Positions 10,214-21,681 of a stretch of 64,000 nucleotides of DNA are shown in pieces; the first letter of the stretch is position 1; each line of letters starts with the position of its first letter. The stretch spans positions 10,857,501-10,921,500 of the forward strand of contig NC_088310.1 of assembly GCF_910592395.1 (NCBI RefSeq), in the 5' to 3' direction. The notes beneath the pieces were generated by a model that was not told the origin of the DNA, did not search any database, and saw only the letters and a program-made list of their open reading frames with translations. Source of the stretch: Lineus longissimus (taxonomy: Eukaryota > Nemertea > Pilidiophora > Heteronemertea > Lineidae). A program made the translations under genes and the position numbers.

Positions 10214-13200
10214 AACGATCGAATTTATTTCTTCGTCAATATACTCTATCTAGACTCACCTATCTAAGACCGTTCTTGAATATGCAAGCCAAGCCCCATG
10301 TCATAATTTTGTATCTCGTGCGCCTCGAGTTGTTGTGAGCCAATCAGAACGCTGCTTTAAAAATTGTGGATTTTTCATTAATGAGTCATTTATTTATTCT
10401 CGCCTCCAGTCTTGGCATGCTGCCAGTATACACTTTCGACACAGCGTTTTTGAACGTAGAAGACCAGAAGCGAGGTTGTTTAGATCGTGATCAAAGTGCG
10501 CTCTTGTTACAGGCCTTCTGATTGGTTAATATCAGCGGTTGCGTGCGATCTAGTGAGGAATAACAGAACCAATTTGTACTGGCAAATTGGGTCAAGGGCT
10601 GGTGTAACGGAGTCTGGGACAGCGGACCGGAGTAGATCCAAGGCTTGAGGGTCAATATGGTTTAGCGCCGAAAAAAGCCCCCATAGATATTATGAGCATT
10701 GTTGTTCGATGCCAATTCAACCTTGTTCAGTCTGGTTGGACAATGGGTAGGCGTCATCACGGATTTGTCGAATAGTTATGTCATCATGTTCTGCTCCTTC
10801 GCGTTTGCGTCAATTTCATAGGGGTTTAGAATAGCAGGTCAACGAGGTCTTCACTTCATTATAGTTGTTTTACTGATGATTGCTCACCTTTAGACCTTGT
10901 ACTATAGAAATTGATCGATCGCACAACCACTGTATGACGTAAGGTGGTTAGGTCCAAGTGATCAGTTCTTTTTCAATGACAACCATTGTCCATCAGCTTC
11001 GAATTCTACAAATTGAAAATACCGACAGGTTTAAGCTTATCATGAAAGGACATTGGCCAGCCACATACAGTGGTTGGCATTAGGACAGTGACTGCCCCTT
11101 AACTTATCACAACCCGAAAAACGAACAAGTGTGGGCCAATCAGTACACTGGTTAACACAATAATCTGGGAAAGGGCACATTCTAGATCTTCCGTATTTTC
11201 TGGATTGTCTGTTATCAGTCTGAAATACCCGTGATTAATCCGTGATCTTCCTAAAACAGGAAACCATCTAAATTTTATCAGCTCCACTGCACAGGGCCGT
11301 CAGAGGAACAGCTAACTGCTAATGAGGCATATACATTTAAGAAATTAGGCATTCGAATGGCCAAACTCTTTGAGGACCAGTCGTGTGTCATGCTAAAATG
11401 CTTTCTCTTGGATAAAGGGAAAATCCAACATGGCGAAAGAACGGGGGTGTTGGCATAAAACTAGTACAAAAACTGAAACAAATATAGCAGATAATGTTAT
11501 GTTTGATATTGTTAACGCTATCGACAGTGCATTCGAATTCTTTCATCATTTTGAAAAAGATTGACAACGTTGGCCGAGTTGTGTAGACCCTTTGCACGTT
11601 AAGCTTCATGTCGAATGTCTACCGCTGTGTCGAAACTTGCTGGACGGCTAGTGCTGCCGTCATTGCATTGGAGTGAGATGTCGAAATAAGCGTAGGACCC
11701 AGCAGAAAATGCAATGCACTATCAGCGCATAATGGGGTTAAAACTATGTAAATTGGACTATTTATGGTAAGATTTATTAGGTTTTCGTTTTTCTCAAAAA
11801 ACGAAAACCTATTGCTTTGCTTGTGTTTTTTCTTTCTTTCTTTTTTCTACGGATTTTTGTGCAGAGCAAATCTCAGAGATGGTGATAGCTGTAGATGTGG
11901 AACTTATTTCATATGATAGGCCCAAGTCTGAAGTTGATCCTCCTTGCCCTAATTACGAAATTCATTGAGGGGGTCGGCCGCTAGGGGGTGCTAAGTGAAA
12001 ATCTAATAATGGCTTTTTCTCCATAATGCGCACTCCGATTTGAACGAAACTACTTTCAACTGATGCAGAATCTTGTTGCGCATAAAATATTTAGGGTGGC
12101 GACCCAAAATTTGTCAACAGTTTTGACGATAGATGGCGCTGACTGAAAAAAGGGGGCAAACACCAAAATGGTAAAATATCGGCACTGCGAGCCTTTGAGT
12201 TTATTCTAGTGGCATAGAACAATGCCTCCCTATGATGCCCAGGGAATATATAGGTTTTGGTTGCGATCGGATATTCAATATGGCCTCCAGACCAGCCATC
12301 TTGTTTTTCTTACAAGAGCTATAACTTCCGAATGCGAACTCCGAATTGAATCAGATTAATTTCATCTGATGCAGAATTTCATTACCCACCAGATGTTACC
12401 GACGAAGTCACGTTATAAGTACAGGTTTTGATAATAGGTGGCATTTAATGCATTTTTTTACTTTTTTTCACTAACCGCCCTCTATCGTCGAAACCGTTGA
12501 CAAAATCGGGGTGACGTGTCTCCTGATGTTTTGTGCGTATTAGAGTTCCGCTTCGGATAAAGAAAGTTTCATGCAAATCGGGGTTGGCAGAAGGGAGAAA
12601 ATGCAATTTTAGCATGAAACAATATATATTAAGTGGCAACGCAAAATTTGTCAGTAGTTTTGACGATAGATGGCGCTGACTGAAAAAGCGACAAACACCA
12701 AAAGGGTAAAATAACGGCACTGCGAGCGTTTGTGGAGCTTACTTCTTTTAACGCCAGGTGGCGTTTGGTTTCGGCGAATGGTAGATCCTGAGCAAGCCTA
12801 GATACCTACCCTTCTAGCCCTAGCGGTGGGTTCTGAAACCAAACTAATGACGCGAATCACATTGGGTCTTACTAATTTGCGACCCTATTCGACACTCTAA
12901 GACAACTTTCCACAACAGTTTTTTATTGCAACGGGTAATCCTTATTAATTTTTTAATAATCTACAAACTGGATTTTAATAAATTGTATACATTTTGTGGC
13001 ATTTATTGATAGTTTAGATAGTGATTTGAATCGAGAGCCATGTTGTCGGTTACTGTCGCAATTTAGTAGGCTGTCATTAACAATTCGCCATTTTGCATTC
13101 GACATTCGATTTCGACTGGGTCGGTAGGTAATTAATTTTTTCTCGAAAGAAATCAGCAATTGTGGAAGTGCAAAGAGGCACAGGCTACTGATTTTACTTT

Positions 13201-13693
13201 TGTAGTATTGGCCAGCAAAGTTAACTTCGTCGCTTTTTTAGCGGTTACCCTAGGTTAAGTAGGTAAACCGCAGGCTGTCCAACGATGTCGCGTGGCCGGC
13301 AGCGTCGGACAGCGTCTTCGTCACTCGTGCACGTGGTCGTGTGTGTGTGTGTGTGTGTTGTGGCGGCGTGCTGCGTGCATTGCACTGCACTGTGCGGGAT
13401 CATACAGTCAAACCTACTGTATTAAACCAGAATTGATGAATGCACCAAGAACATCTTCTTCAAAATAAAAAGTCAACAAGTCAAATCGAAAGCATCAAGA
13501 GATTCATGGTTTTATTCATGAGATAATTATACATAAATACTGTGGGTATGTGACAGTTGCCTTTTTAGACGTAATACATTAGACGCATCATCCCAACTGT
13601 TCTTTGGCCAACTTTTTACTCTTAGCACAGTCAGAATTCACTCTGCTCATTCGAAATCCTGTTAATTGACCTCAAGCACAACAAAATGACGGT
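10214..13693. other. Non-coding stretch with hairpin and repeated blocks
   Basis: No gene was found. It contains a 15-bp perfect hairpin at 11,778-11,811, a ~100-bp block (about 12,093-12,202) repeated at about 12,632-12,734 (shared phrase 'gttttgacgatagatggcg'), and a (GT)n microsatellite near 13,338-13,358. Confidence 0.5.
11778..11811. repeat. Perfect hairpin, possible transposon end
   Basis: AGGTTTTCGTTTTT, a four-base loop and its exact complement form a 14-15 bp hairpin, followed by a T-rich stretch. Such fold-back ends are typical of some DNA transposon termini, but no partner end was identified. Confidence 0.6.
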
Positions 13694-13697
13694 TTAA

Positions 13698-14025
13698 AGG
13701 GGCACTGCATTCAATCGCGAATCGGTTTCAGCACGACCACCATAGAGGGAGGCGCCTATCGGCTAGGAATGAAACTAAGAAACACGTTATCTAAATTGCC
13801 ATTGTTACCTGTATTAAGTCTATTAAACTTTCTTCAGGAAAGCATAATATCCCATTAGAATGTTTGAAGAAGCTGTGTGGAAGCTTTGACGGCAATACAT
13901 CACTGAACAAACTGCATTGCTGGGTATTTTAGATACGTTTCCTGTAGTTCCATCGTTTTACCGATGGGCACCTCCCTCTACGGTGGTCGTGCTGAAACCG
14001 ATTCGCGATTGAATACAGTGCCCCT
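13698..14025. mobile_element. MITE with ~65-bp TIRs, TTAA duplication
   Basis: The 5' end AGGGGCACTGCATTCAATCG and the reverse complement of the 3' end (AGGGGCACTGTATTCAATCG) match for about 65 bases, through GTTTCAGCACGACCACC. TTAA flanks both sides (13,694-13,697 and 14,026-14,029), the duplication made by piggyBac- and Kolobok-type transposases. The 328-bp interior is non-coding. Non-autonomous. Confidence 0.8.
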
Positions 14026-14029
14026 TTAA

Positions 14030-14987
14030 ATGACATTTCATATTTTGACATGCAGACAAAACGCACGTGTTTACAACACTACGTAGATCGCTTATTCTCC
14101 TATATGCTGCATCCGATTGAAATTGGTTTCATCATGGAGGATGCAGAAATAAGAAGGCGCACAAAACATACTGGTCTGTGTCGCACTGAGCTCCGAAAGC
14201 CAAATTTATTGAGCAATAGCCCACTGGGTTCTGGTGTGAACATCAATCTCTCCATTCTCCTCTGACATGTTACATCATGTGACCTCCAGGTGCCAATACC
14301 AGTTTCCCCAAACGAAAACCGTCGATCTGGCTTTGCCAGTTCTAGTTTGGTATAGCATTTTTTGTCCACGAATTAGCCAGGACAAAACGTATTTGTGGGT
14401 TCATTTCCTAAACGACTAAAATGGGACGATGTTCACGGTCATAAAATAAATTCCCTGCGAAAAAAACTGATCATGTACGGCGGGCTGATCGATCATGAAC
14501 TATACTCAATTAGTCCATGGGCCAGACCAAATGTCGGTACCATCTCTGGTGGCAAAGTCTCATAGTGATTTTTCTGTTCCTTGGTATCTCTAGTTTATGA
14601 ATTCAACTGATAGCCCTACCCAATGAGTAGCTTTTTGGTACTTTTCAGCCGGTTTTCAAGATAGGGTATGGTCAATTTCGGTCAATTGTGGGGGCCCTGA
14701 ATAATGGGGTAGGGGAAACAAAAGAAGCTGCCATTTGGTAACGGATGGACCAAATCATTATTATTATATCTCAAAATGTTTAGCTAGGGGGCCTCTAACA
14801 GATTGATGTAATGGATGTAATTAGGTCAACAGAGGTCAAAAGGTCACGAATTCTGAGGGTTGCTCAAAATCTGTGACAGTCAAACACGTGACAAAAAAGT
14901 AATGCTGAGGGTCAATTATTCAAACATTTTACACTTGAAATCTGTTTTTTAGTGTTTTCTAATGCTCTTAATATAATTTCAGAGGGG
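14030..14987. other. Non-coding stretch, no gene seen
   Basis: Overlapping short open frames on both strands near 14,050-14,370 lack splice signals and recognisable motifs. Nothing else is supported. Confidence 0.4.
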
Positions 14988-16064
14988 CTATACACAATTC
15001 CTAAAATTGACCTGCCGCCTATTATCAGTTCTGTAACTAGGAGGAAGTGACGTAGATAGAGGCAGCCTACATAATGACCATAACACAATGTGTACTTGGA
15101 AGAGCATTATGAAGAGGGAAAAATGGTATTAATTAGTTGAATAGGCACACTAAACATGCCAGGAAGTGGAAACTGAGTGAAGGTAAAGTTTTAGTGTTGA
15201 TATTGGGCTTCTTTGTGCATATCATGTGAGTTAAGCCACCATAAACACAGTCATAAACAACACAACAGCAATGGACTGTGTGTTGTGTTGTACATCTGCA
15301 TTGTACATGTAGTATCAAGTATGCTGCATGGCTCTGCCACTAATCATGAACATGTACATGTAGGCCTGGCATAGTATATTTTCTGTGGTGTGGTGGTAGG
15401 CCTATGGCTAATATACTATAGGCTATGTACTGTGTGCATAATGCCATTATTGTATTTAATGAAAACATGAAGCCTTATGATCATGATGCAATGGCAGGCA
15501 GCTAGCTACATGTAGGCTACTCTTTCTTGGGCCATGGTCCATGGCCATTGGCCTGCAGGGAGACTAATGATAGCCAGATATCACAGCCGGGGATCACAGC
15601 ACATGAGGCATGAGAGGCTGACCACATTTGTCATGTCTGCATGGAAAATGTTTGGGCAAGTCATAATTTTAAAATTAACAAGACAAAATGATGTCAATTG
15701 CCTATTTCAAGTTTTATTATTAAATGGTATCCAAATGCCGTCATATCACATGCAACATACATCCATGGCATAGTATTTTTATTAGTAATTCTTTTCACAA
15801 AGTACCTGTTTCACTCAAAATGATACGATCATGTTTCAGTTTGGAACAACCGCTGTCTAACGTTACAAACAAGTGACCACGAATAAACCAGGTTTGCCGA
15901 AATGGATATGGATAATACATCAACAAACTCAAGATCACAGCTATTCCAATCCAGCAGGAAATGTTATGAAGGTACATTTGTAATACAGTCAATATTCAGC
16001 AGTATACTACCCAAACTACTAGTACTATATCTGTACTATTTACTTATAATATTGTCAAGATATC

Positions 16065-16120
16065 AAATGCATTTCAAAGAGCGCTGATTGTATATATCAA
16101 TATCTTTGAAATGCATTTTA
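16065..16120. repeat. Inverted repeat, ~16-bp arms
   Basis: 'aaatgcatttcaaaga' and 'tctttgaaatgcattt' face each other across about 25 bases, giving a stable hairpin in the THAP-carrying element. Confidence 0.5.
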
Positions 16121-16298
16121 TTGAGAGGAGCTAAATGAAATACTGAGTCCTCTTGGCGTAAATTACAGAAACAAACCATGTAATCTAATGTTTCTTTGAA
16201 CAAGTAAGTTCACACAATTTCTTGTTTTGCCAAGAATCTTAACAGTTTGACGAAAATTATTAAGATTGTTATTAACTGGGGATTATTCTTGTCTTCAG

Positions 16299-16442
16299 CA
16301 ACCTCCCAAGAGTCGCAGATACTGCTGTGTACCTTACTGCACCAGTCGTGGTTACAACAAAGATGATCAGCATGGTGAAAAATTGCATCACTTCAGATTT
16401 CCAGATTTTTTGGTGCAAATACTAGTAGTACAACTGTATTGA
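16299..16442 (+). CDS. THAP zinc-finger exon, truncated
   Basis: After a TTGTCTTCAG acceptor the frame encodes a basic stretch, then CCVPYCTSRGYN and, 10 residues later, LHHFRFP. This is the N-terminal signature of THAP domains: the C-x(2-4)-C pair followed by the 'HRFP' motif. The domain then breaks off: the AVPTP-type end and the second zinc pair (C..H) are not found before TGA at 16,440-16,442. A donor-like GG|GTGCAA lies just after the FRFP motif, so the rest could be on a later exon, but I could not find it. It sits inside the long-TIR element and may be part of its DNA-binding protein. Confidence 0.55.
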   Translation, partial: QPPKSRRYCCVPYCTSRGYNKDDQHGEKLHHFRFPDFLVQILVVQLY

Positions 16443-16695
16443 TGCTTTCTCTTTTTCTGTATCTATTATCCTTGAAAATACATACTCATTGGCATCAAAA
16501 TAGTTTTGTAACTTTTTTACCTAAAACTAATCCATTACTAGCATTAGGAACTGTAGCTCCTCTGATGAGTCGAACTCTATCAAGTCCTCTGACATCACGG
16601 TTGTCATCCATGACAAGCATTCCCTGTCATGACAAGACATTGGACGTCGACATTTGTAGCACTTCTGGCAATCAGACTCTGGTGACATGGTCCCA

Positions 16696-16941
16696 TCATT
16701 CATGATCCAATGAAAAAGGATCACCAGCATCATCCAGCAATGAGGGATCAATGCACTCACAATCAGATTCAGCTACTGGCATGACTGGTATTATGTCGCT
16801 GCATGCAGGGCTTACGGATGGTACTGGTGGTGCATCAGGCCTAGGGGTACTTGTCCTTGGTGGCGGTGGAATCCCACGGTCAATCCCGATTGGTGATGAT
16901 GGTGGCAGTGTGGTGTCATCACTGTGGACACTTGAGTCCAT
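16696..16941 (-). CDS. Candidate first coding exon, acidic proline-rich
   Basis: An acceptor (CTTAATTGCAG) lies just upstream of ATG at 16,941. The frame encodes a Ser/Asp/Pro-rich disordered segment (MDSSVHSDDTTLPPSSPIGI at the start) with an acidic end and a TGA at 16,696. Just beyond, another minus frame contains a cysteine cluster (CQKCYKCRRPMSCHDREC), suggesting the stop may result from a frameshift in a decayed gene. Unassigned. Confidence 0.3.
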   Translation of the reverse strand: MDSSVHSDDTTLPPSSPIGIDRGIPPPPRTSTPRPDAPPVPSVSPACSDIIPVMPVAESDCECIDPSLLDDAGDPFSLDHE

Positions 16942-17012
16942 CTTCTAGCCTGCAATTAAGATAAACGTGTATTTAGTTTGTTGCAGCATTGGTGTTTGGA
17001 ATGTTGCACTTT

Positions 17013-17527
17013 GGTAACCGGAAAAACGCCGACCGACCGACTGACCGACTGACCGACTGACCGACCGACCGACCGACTGACCTGCCAACCTACCGTCATA
17101 TGCAGTATCCCTTTCGCTTCTCTATAGCACATGTACCTGTGTAGTGCCCAGCGCAATGGACGTGATGGAGTCCGACCTGTCTGACAGCAGCATCTCCAGT
17201 CAATTATACCGGGAAAACGAGCCCACGCGGTAAGGAACTGATAACGATACTCTAAAGATATGCTTTGTCTACATGGTCGGTGGATATAAAAACATGATTT
17301 GGGCCTAGTATATGCACTGTAGTTTTTCTACTCGAGTGTCTCGACCGATGCAATGCATGAACTGCAACGCGCAACATGCATTTGTTGTCATTCGACCAGC
17401 TTACGTGCGCTTGTTTACAATATCATTTCATATGACCTGCTATCGTGGATTGGATATATCACATTGACTTATGAGTAGGTTGGCAGGTCAGTCGGTCGGT
17501 CGGTCGGTCGGCGTTTTTCCGGTTACC
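17013..17527. mobile_element. Fold-back element, 515 bp, 9-bp target duplication
   Basis: Both ends begin GGTAACCGGAAAAACGCC in inverse orientation, followed by variable numbers of GACC/GACT tetranucleotides and a shared inner block (CTGACCTGCCAACCTAC). The element is flanked by a perfect 9-bp duplication, TTGCACTTT (17,004-17,012 and 17,528-17,536). Long TIRs with internal short repeats are the fold-back architecture, and a 9-bp duplication is what Mutator-like transposases make. The two TIRs differ in length (about 83 and 54 bp) through repeat number. It is nested in the THAP-carrying element. Confidence 0.85.
17156..17229 (+). CDS. Possible captured first exon inside fold-back element
   Basis: ATG at 17,156 opens a 74-nt frame (MDVMESDLSDSSISSQLYRE at the start) ending at a consensus donor (CACGCG|GTAAGG) in phase 2. 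The segment is acidic and serine-rich like many nuclear-protein N-termini. No downstream exon was identified, so the call rests on ATG, frame and donor only. Confidence 0.3.
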
Positions 17528-18143
17528 TTGCACTTTCGTGACTTTTTTAAATTATGCAATAATTGAACATTGCAACTAAAAGGTCCAAGACTCCCAGGCC
17601 TATACTCCGGCAATGCAAATAAAACTAGGCCTAGGCCTACAAAAAACCCCACCATAACCAAGCAAAATCATAGTGGGTTTGGGTAACACAAAGTCAAAGG
17701 CATCTCCTACATATTTCTGGCCCAAACTGATAAGGCCTAGCCAGCCTAGAATAGAAACAACTACAGAGGCCTTCTACAATTAATTGAATTAGATTAAATT
17801 CATCATGTCCATGTCAGAATCCAATGCATGCAATGCATGGCTTCAGCCAGGTTCCTCATCACATGGCCCAAACATCATCAGACTGTTTTATTGCCCTCAT
17901 TATTTAATTGGTCAATTATTATCACTTATCATGTTCACTGACATGAAACCCATTAATTCCCCTACTTACTGTGGCAAGACACACACAATAGAGTTATTTG
18001 GATCAATTTCAGTGATAGCCATTGTTCAATTCAATACTCTAAACGCTCTACACAACGCAGGTTGCTGACCTACCTGCCTCACTCTGCGTCACTTCCTGTG
18101 GTTCTGCCACTAGATGGCAGTGTATTTTAGGAATTGTGTATAG

Positions 18144-18271
18144 GAAATTAATTTGATAGATTTGGAATCCACAACAACTGTACGGAGTGCTTAAAATCTG
18201 AAATTATGAAATTTCAGAATATGTGGCAAGGGAAACATAACCGACTGTTAAATCGCAATGGATGGACCCAG
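18144..18271. other. Short spacer between elements
   Basis: Unassigned sequence between the long-TIR element and the Harbinger fragment. Confidence 0.4.
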
Positions 18272-18274
18272 TAA

Positions 18275-18727
18275 AGCCTGGTCTACACTAGCAAACATTC
18301 GCCAACAATTGTTGGCCAACATGAGCCAACATCATGTTGGCGAATGTTTGGGGACCCGTCCACACTATCAAACACAGGCAAACATTGCCAAACAAGTTTG
18401 ACTAAGTTTGGCCGTGTTTGGCATGAATTTGAGGGCAATTTGGAGGGAAAATCAGTCATTTCTCTTCATTTTTTCTTTAAAACAATGGAGAACCACAGGA
18501 AGAAAGCATGCCTAGGTGCTTCAGCAGCAATTCTTTCAGTTGTGATTAACCCCCGTCGCCGCCGCAACTGACAAAAGCCATACTTGTGGAAAAAGCATGC
18601 ATGGGGCCTATCACTGCCTCCTTCAAGAGTTAATGGCCTCAGACTTCAAAAGCCTCAAGAATTTCCTGCGGATGGATGAATCTTTTCGTATTCCGAAATT
18701 AAGTGTTCAATTTCTTGAAATTGCCAT
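18275..18727 (+). pseudogene. PIF/Harbinger transposase fragment (N-terminus)
   Basis: The left end AGCCTGGTCTACACTAGC follows a TAA (18,272-18,274), as in Harbinger elements, and is followed by internal repeats of 'gccaaca'. ATG at 18,485 opens a frame reaching 'RRRRN', then TGA (18,569-18,571) where a Trp is expected. After a one-base shift the text GAYHCLLQELMASDFKSLKN and FLRMD follows, the well-known N-terminal 'GAY..LLQEL....F..FLRM' block of HARBI1-type transposases. The DDE core is absent. The fragment ends where another repeat (18,728) begins. Confidence 0.6.
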
Positions 18728-18850
18728 GAGACAAGACCACTAATGAATATTCATAGGTTGGAGGGTCGAGGCCTATCAATTAGACGAGTGCATGTTTTTA
18801 ACTCTCAAGTACATATTTGGAGAGGTATTGAAAAAATATTTGTTGCGGCA
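18728..18850 (+). repeat. Truncated copy of the GAGACAAGACCAC MITE
   Basis: About 123 bases match the left end of the MITE units at 28,565-31,986, starting exactly at the terminal GAGACAAGACCAC and ending at 'ggcaag'. The remainder of the unit and the right terminus are missing. It interrupts the Harbinger fragment. Confidence 0.8.
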
Positions 18851-19342
18851 AGGATTTTGTTCTTTTTATCAAAAGTTAAGGTATCAAAGCTGCATCCTAC
18901 CTTGAGTTTTTTTCATGGGGAGCGATTTTGTATGAAATTGGCATAGTTCAGAAATGGGTGTGGTCGCCCATCATCCATAATCCGGGACCCTCTTTCTCCT
19001 TGCAGAGTAGCCCAAGGAACTTACCCATATTTATTGTTAAGAGACACCTCCTTATTGAAAACGGCCAGAAATTTCATGGGCAGGCCATTCTGCCCTTTGT
19101 TACGGTCAAATATATGGGCTGCACAATTCACACTTTTGGGTAATTCAGGTGACGCTAACGTCAATTAAACAGAAGCATGTGCCCATAATTTTTATTGTTG
19201 AAAATGGTAAACCTTGGCCATGGTTGTGCCCTACAAATGTTGAAACCATGGAATGACAGCTCTGTTCATCAAAAAGAAGTGCAATCGAAATGCTAAGGTT
19301 GTAAAATGACCAAAACGTTCGTGTGGCCAACTTCGTAGGGGA
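18851..19342. other. Unassigned sequence up to the inverted-duplication breakpoint
   Basis: No gene was seen. Homology with the right arm starts at 19,343, in the middle of the gypsy pol region. Confidence 0.5.
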
Positions 19343-20385
19343 GATTGTTGTACTTTTAACATATTTACAGTACCGGTATTTTTCGTTTCAATCGTTTCGT
19401 TCGATTCACCGCGATACTCAGAGGTCCCAGTACAGACAACTGGAGTTACGGGCATCATTGATCCCCTCCTTTCGGTCCGGCGAACCGGCAAACTTCTGGT
19501 AATCCCGCGGAATTTTCCGTATGGCTGATCAGACCATCTCAAATCTTGGGTTCCCATTTCACCTCCCCGAGAAATCGACCTGTTCGTGACATCAGAGGAG
19601 AGCTCTCTTGCTCTGTACTCCATGTATGTCCGCTGGACAGTCGCCGATTCCCTGGTGAGTAACTTAGTTTCATCTTTCGTGTGTTTCTGAGGCTCTTCTT
19701 GTTCGTCCTCATCGCTGATATTCTTCTCATCTTTACTTACATTGGCATCACGTCTTCCAGTTGTCCCTTTGTTAGGTTTTTCACATCCTATATGATAGGA
19801 CTGAACACTATTCAGTGTTGACATTAAGGCAATGGTCTTTCCAGCTTCCAACACAATTGAATCTTCTGACATGTTGATAACTGGTATCGGGACTAATTTC
19901 GCTTCTGCATCAACGATGGATCGTCCAATCATTATGGCTGGCTTTGATTGGGATGCTGTTTTCATGGTCTGGACTGGTTCGGTTGCAGCCCATTTTCCTC
20001 TCTGACCAGAGCCTTTCTTTGTTGTTAAAACCACCTGTCTACTCAACGGTGGCACGACGGTTGTACACGTCATTAATAGTCGGCAACATTTCCCGTCTCT
20101 AGGTCGTTCTCTGTATTGTTGTACATTGCCGCAGATGATCTGTTCTCCACGGCACATCAGTGTCTTTGAGGCAGGATATAATTCACAATCAAAATATCGA
20201 ATCAAGTCAATACCAAGAAGACCCTCAGTGGAAATGTCGGCGACTATTACAGTAAATGGAGTCTCCGAATTCCGTAAGATTCCAATATTCACATCGCATT
20301 GTCCATACACATATAATGGACTGTCGTCAGCTGTCAAAAGGTTTAAATCGGACTCTTCTAAACGTGGTCTTAGTTTAAGATCCAT
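19343..20385 (-). pseudogene. Gypsy protease-to-RT linker, truncated
   Basis: The frame begins just after the protease active-site region (MDLKLRPRLEESDLNLLTAD) and continues through the beta-rich end of the retropepsin (including 'EGLLGIDLIRYF') into a Lys/Glu-rich linker, as in the right copy at 51,003-52,045. The retropepsin DTG motif seen at 50,960 in the right copy is deleted: sequence jumps from 'gatatt' directly to 'gagagatatcaagcc'. No reverse transcriptase follows because the arm ends here. Confidence 0.8.
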
Positions 20386-20630
20386 GGCTTGATATCTCTC
20401 ATTTCAATAATATCTGGTGTTTTTGGTAAAAAGTCGTTTCTTTCTTGTTTATCGTTGTTTGAAGGAGGATCGGACTTCACTGACGAAAGAGGTGAAGTGA
20501 GACTCGTACTAGAAATGTTTATGACCGGCGGGCGCCCCTTGTCGCCGGCCTCTGATCGTTTCCCTGGTAACGGGGTTCAGTGCACTCGGAGCTAGAATGT
20601 CCAACTTGGGAGCAATTGAAACAGGTAATG

Positions 20631-21452
20631 TCACTCTTGGGTCTCTTCCTCTTTTGGTTTTGGTTGATTGTCAACTGCGTCATAGCTTCTTGTATATCTT
20701 CTGCAAATGTTCTGTATTAGTCTTCTAAATTCGAGCCATAGATGTTTCTTCATTTTCAACATCACATTGCGAACTGAAGACTTTGTTTTCCCTTCTGTCT
20801 CTCCTGCCCACTTGCAATAGCCAGCATTCTCTTCAGCTAGGCCGACGGCTTCCTCCAGGTTAGATAGTCTCCCTTGTAGAATCATGACTTTCAGGTGCGA
20901 GTCAGGAATCGCGGCTATAAAGTCAGCTTTCGCCAAGCGCTCCCTAGTTTCGTATGGACTGGTGTCATAGGCCAATGCGCTGAGTCTCTTGTTAGCACGA
21001 CCAAGTTCTCTGAAGCTTTCGTCGGGTCGTTTCTTTCTGTTCCGGATTTCTGCTATATGGAGTTCGGCTTGACGCACTGGGCCGAACTGGCACTCCAAAG
21101 TGTGCACCAAGTTATCATAATGCTCTAGTTCATGGTCGGGGAGTCCACAGGTGACTTCTAAGACAGGACCTCTCAGTAGGGAGAACAATTGGTTAGCTTT
21201 CTCTTCATCCCATCGGTTAATACTGGCGATCCTTTCGAACATACGATGCCACACTCTCCACGGTTGTTGTTTGTCTCCGCTAAAGTTATCGATCTTAATT
21301 GGCTTCTCCCAGGCCTTGTGTTGCAAAGGACTAGGACCAGGACCATCGCCTGCCGCGCGACGAAACGGTGGAGTAGGTCGGTGACTAGGAAACGTTATCT
21401 CCTCGTCGTCGCTTTTTGGGAGACCAGGGGTAAGACTATCGCCTTCAGCCAT
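20631..21452 (-). pseudogene. Gypsy gag (left copy)
   Basis: Starts with ATG (MAEGDSLTPGLPKSDDEE). After a disordered Pro-rich N-terminus comes the capsid-like region: IDNFSGD, 'WRVWHRMFERIASINRW', 'LLRGPVLEVTCGL' and 'ELHIAEIRNRKKRPDESFRE', typical of Ty3/gypsy Gag. A CCHC zinc-knuckle coding region lies immediately downstream (about 20,590-20,640) in a shifted frame. Compared with the right copy, the C-terminal part is frameshifted, so this gag is probably inactive. Confidence 0.85.
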
Positions 21453-21660
21453 GATAATTACCTTACATTTCTATTGCTCTGTTACCACCAAAATCAGTAC
21501 GTCGTCGGGGTAGTATATCACGATTATCTCTGGAATCTCTTGCATGGATCTGTAGGAAAAATTGTAGAATTATTCTTTCTTCATCTTGTCATCATCACGA
21601 ACGTCGTCCTCAACCGCTCGAACCATCTTGGATATTTTCTGAAAAACGTGACTAAGTGAA

Positions 21661-21678
21661 ATCCCACCGCTGTCACCA
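21661..21678 (-). other. Primer binding site, tRNA-Leu type (left copy)
   Basis: Reads TGGTGACAGCGGTGGGAT on the minus strand, complementary to the 3' end of a tRNA-Leu including CCA. It lies three bases inside the LTR end. Confidence 0.75.
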
Positions 21679-21681
21679 TTT

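Larger units (their letters stand above)
14988..18143. mobile_element. 3.2-kb long-TIR element carrying a THAP exon
   Basis: The first 20 bases (CTATACACAATTCCTAAAAT) are repeated exactly in inverse orientation at 18,124-18,143. Further in, a second block (GGAAGTGACG..AGA..GAGGCAG) is also present in inverse orientation at both ends, so the TIRs extend about 75-80 bases. Inside lie a THAP-type exon (plus strand), an acidic N-terminal exon (minus strand) and the nested fold-back element at 17,013. No target duplication is obvious at these borders, so the exact ends are unsure. THAP domains are used by P-element transposases, which makes a P-like element possible, but no transposase core was found. 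Confidence 0.5.
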
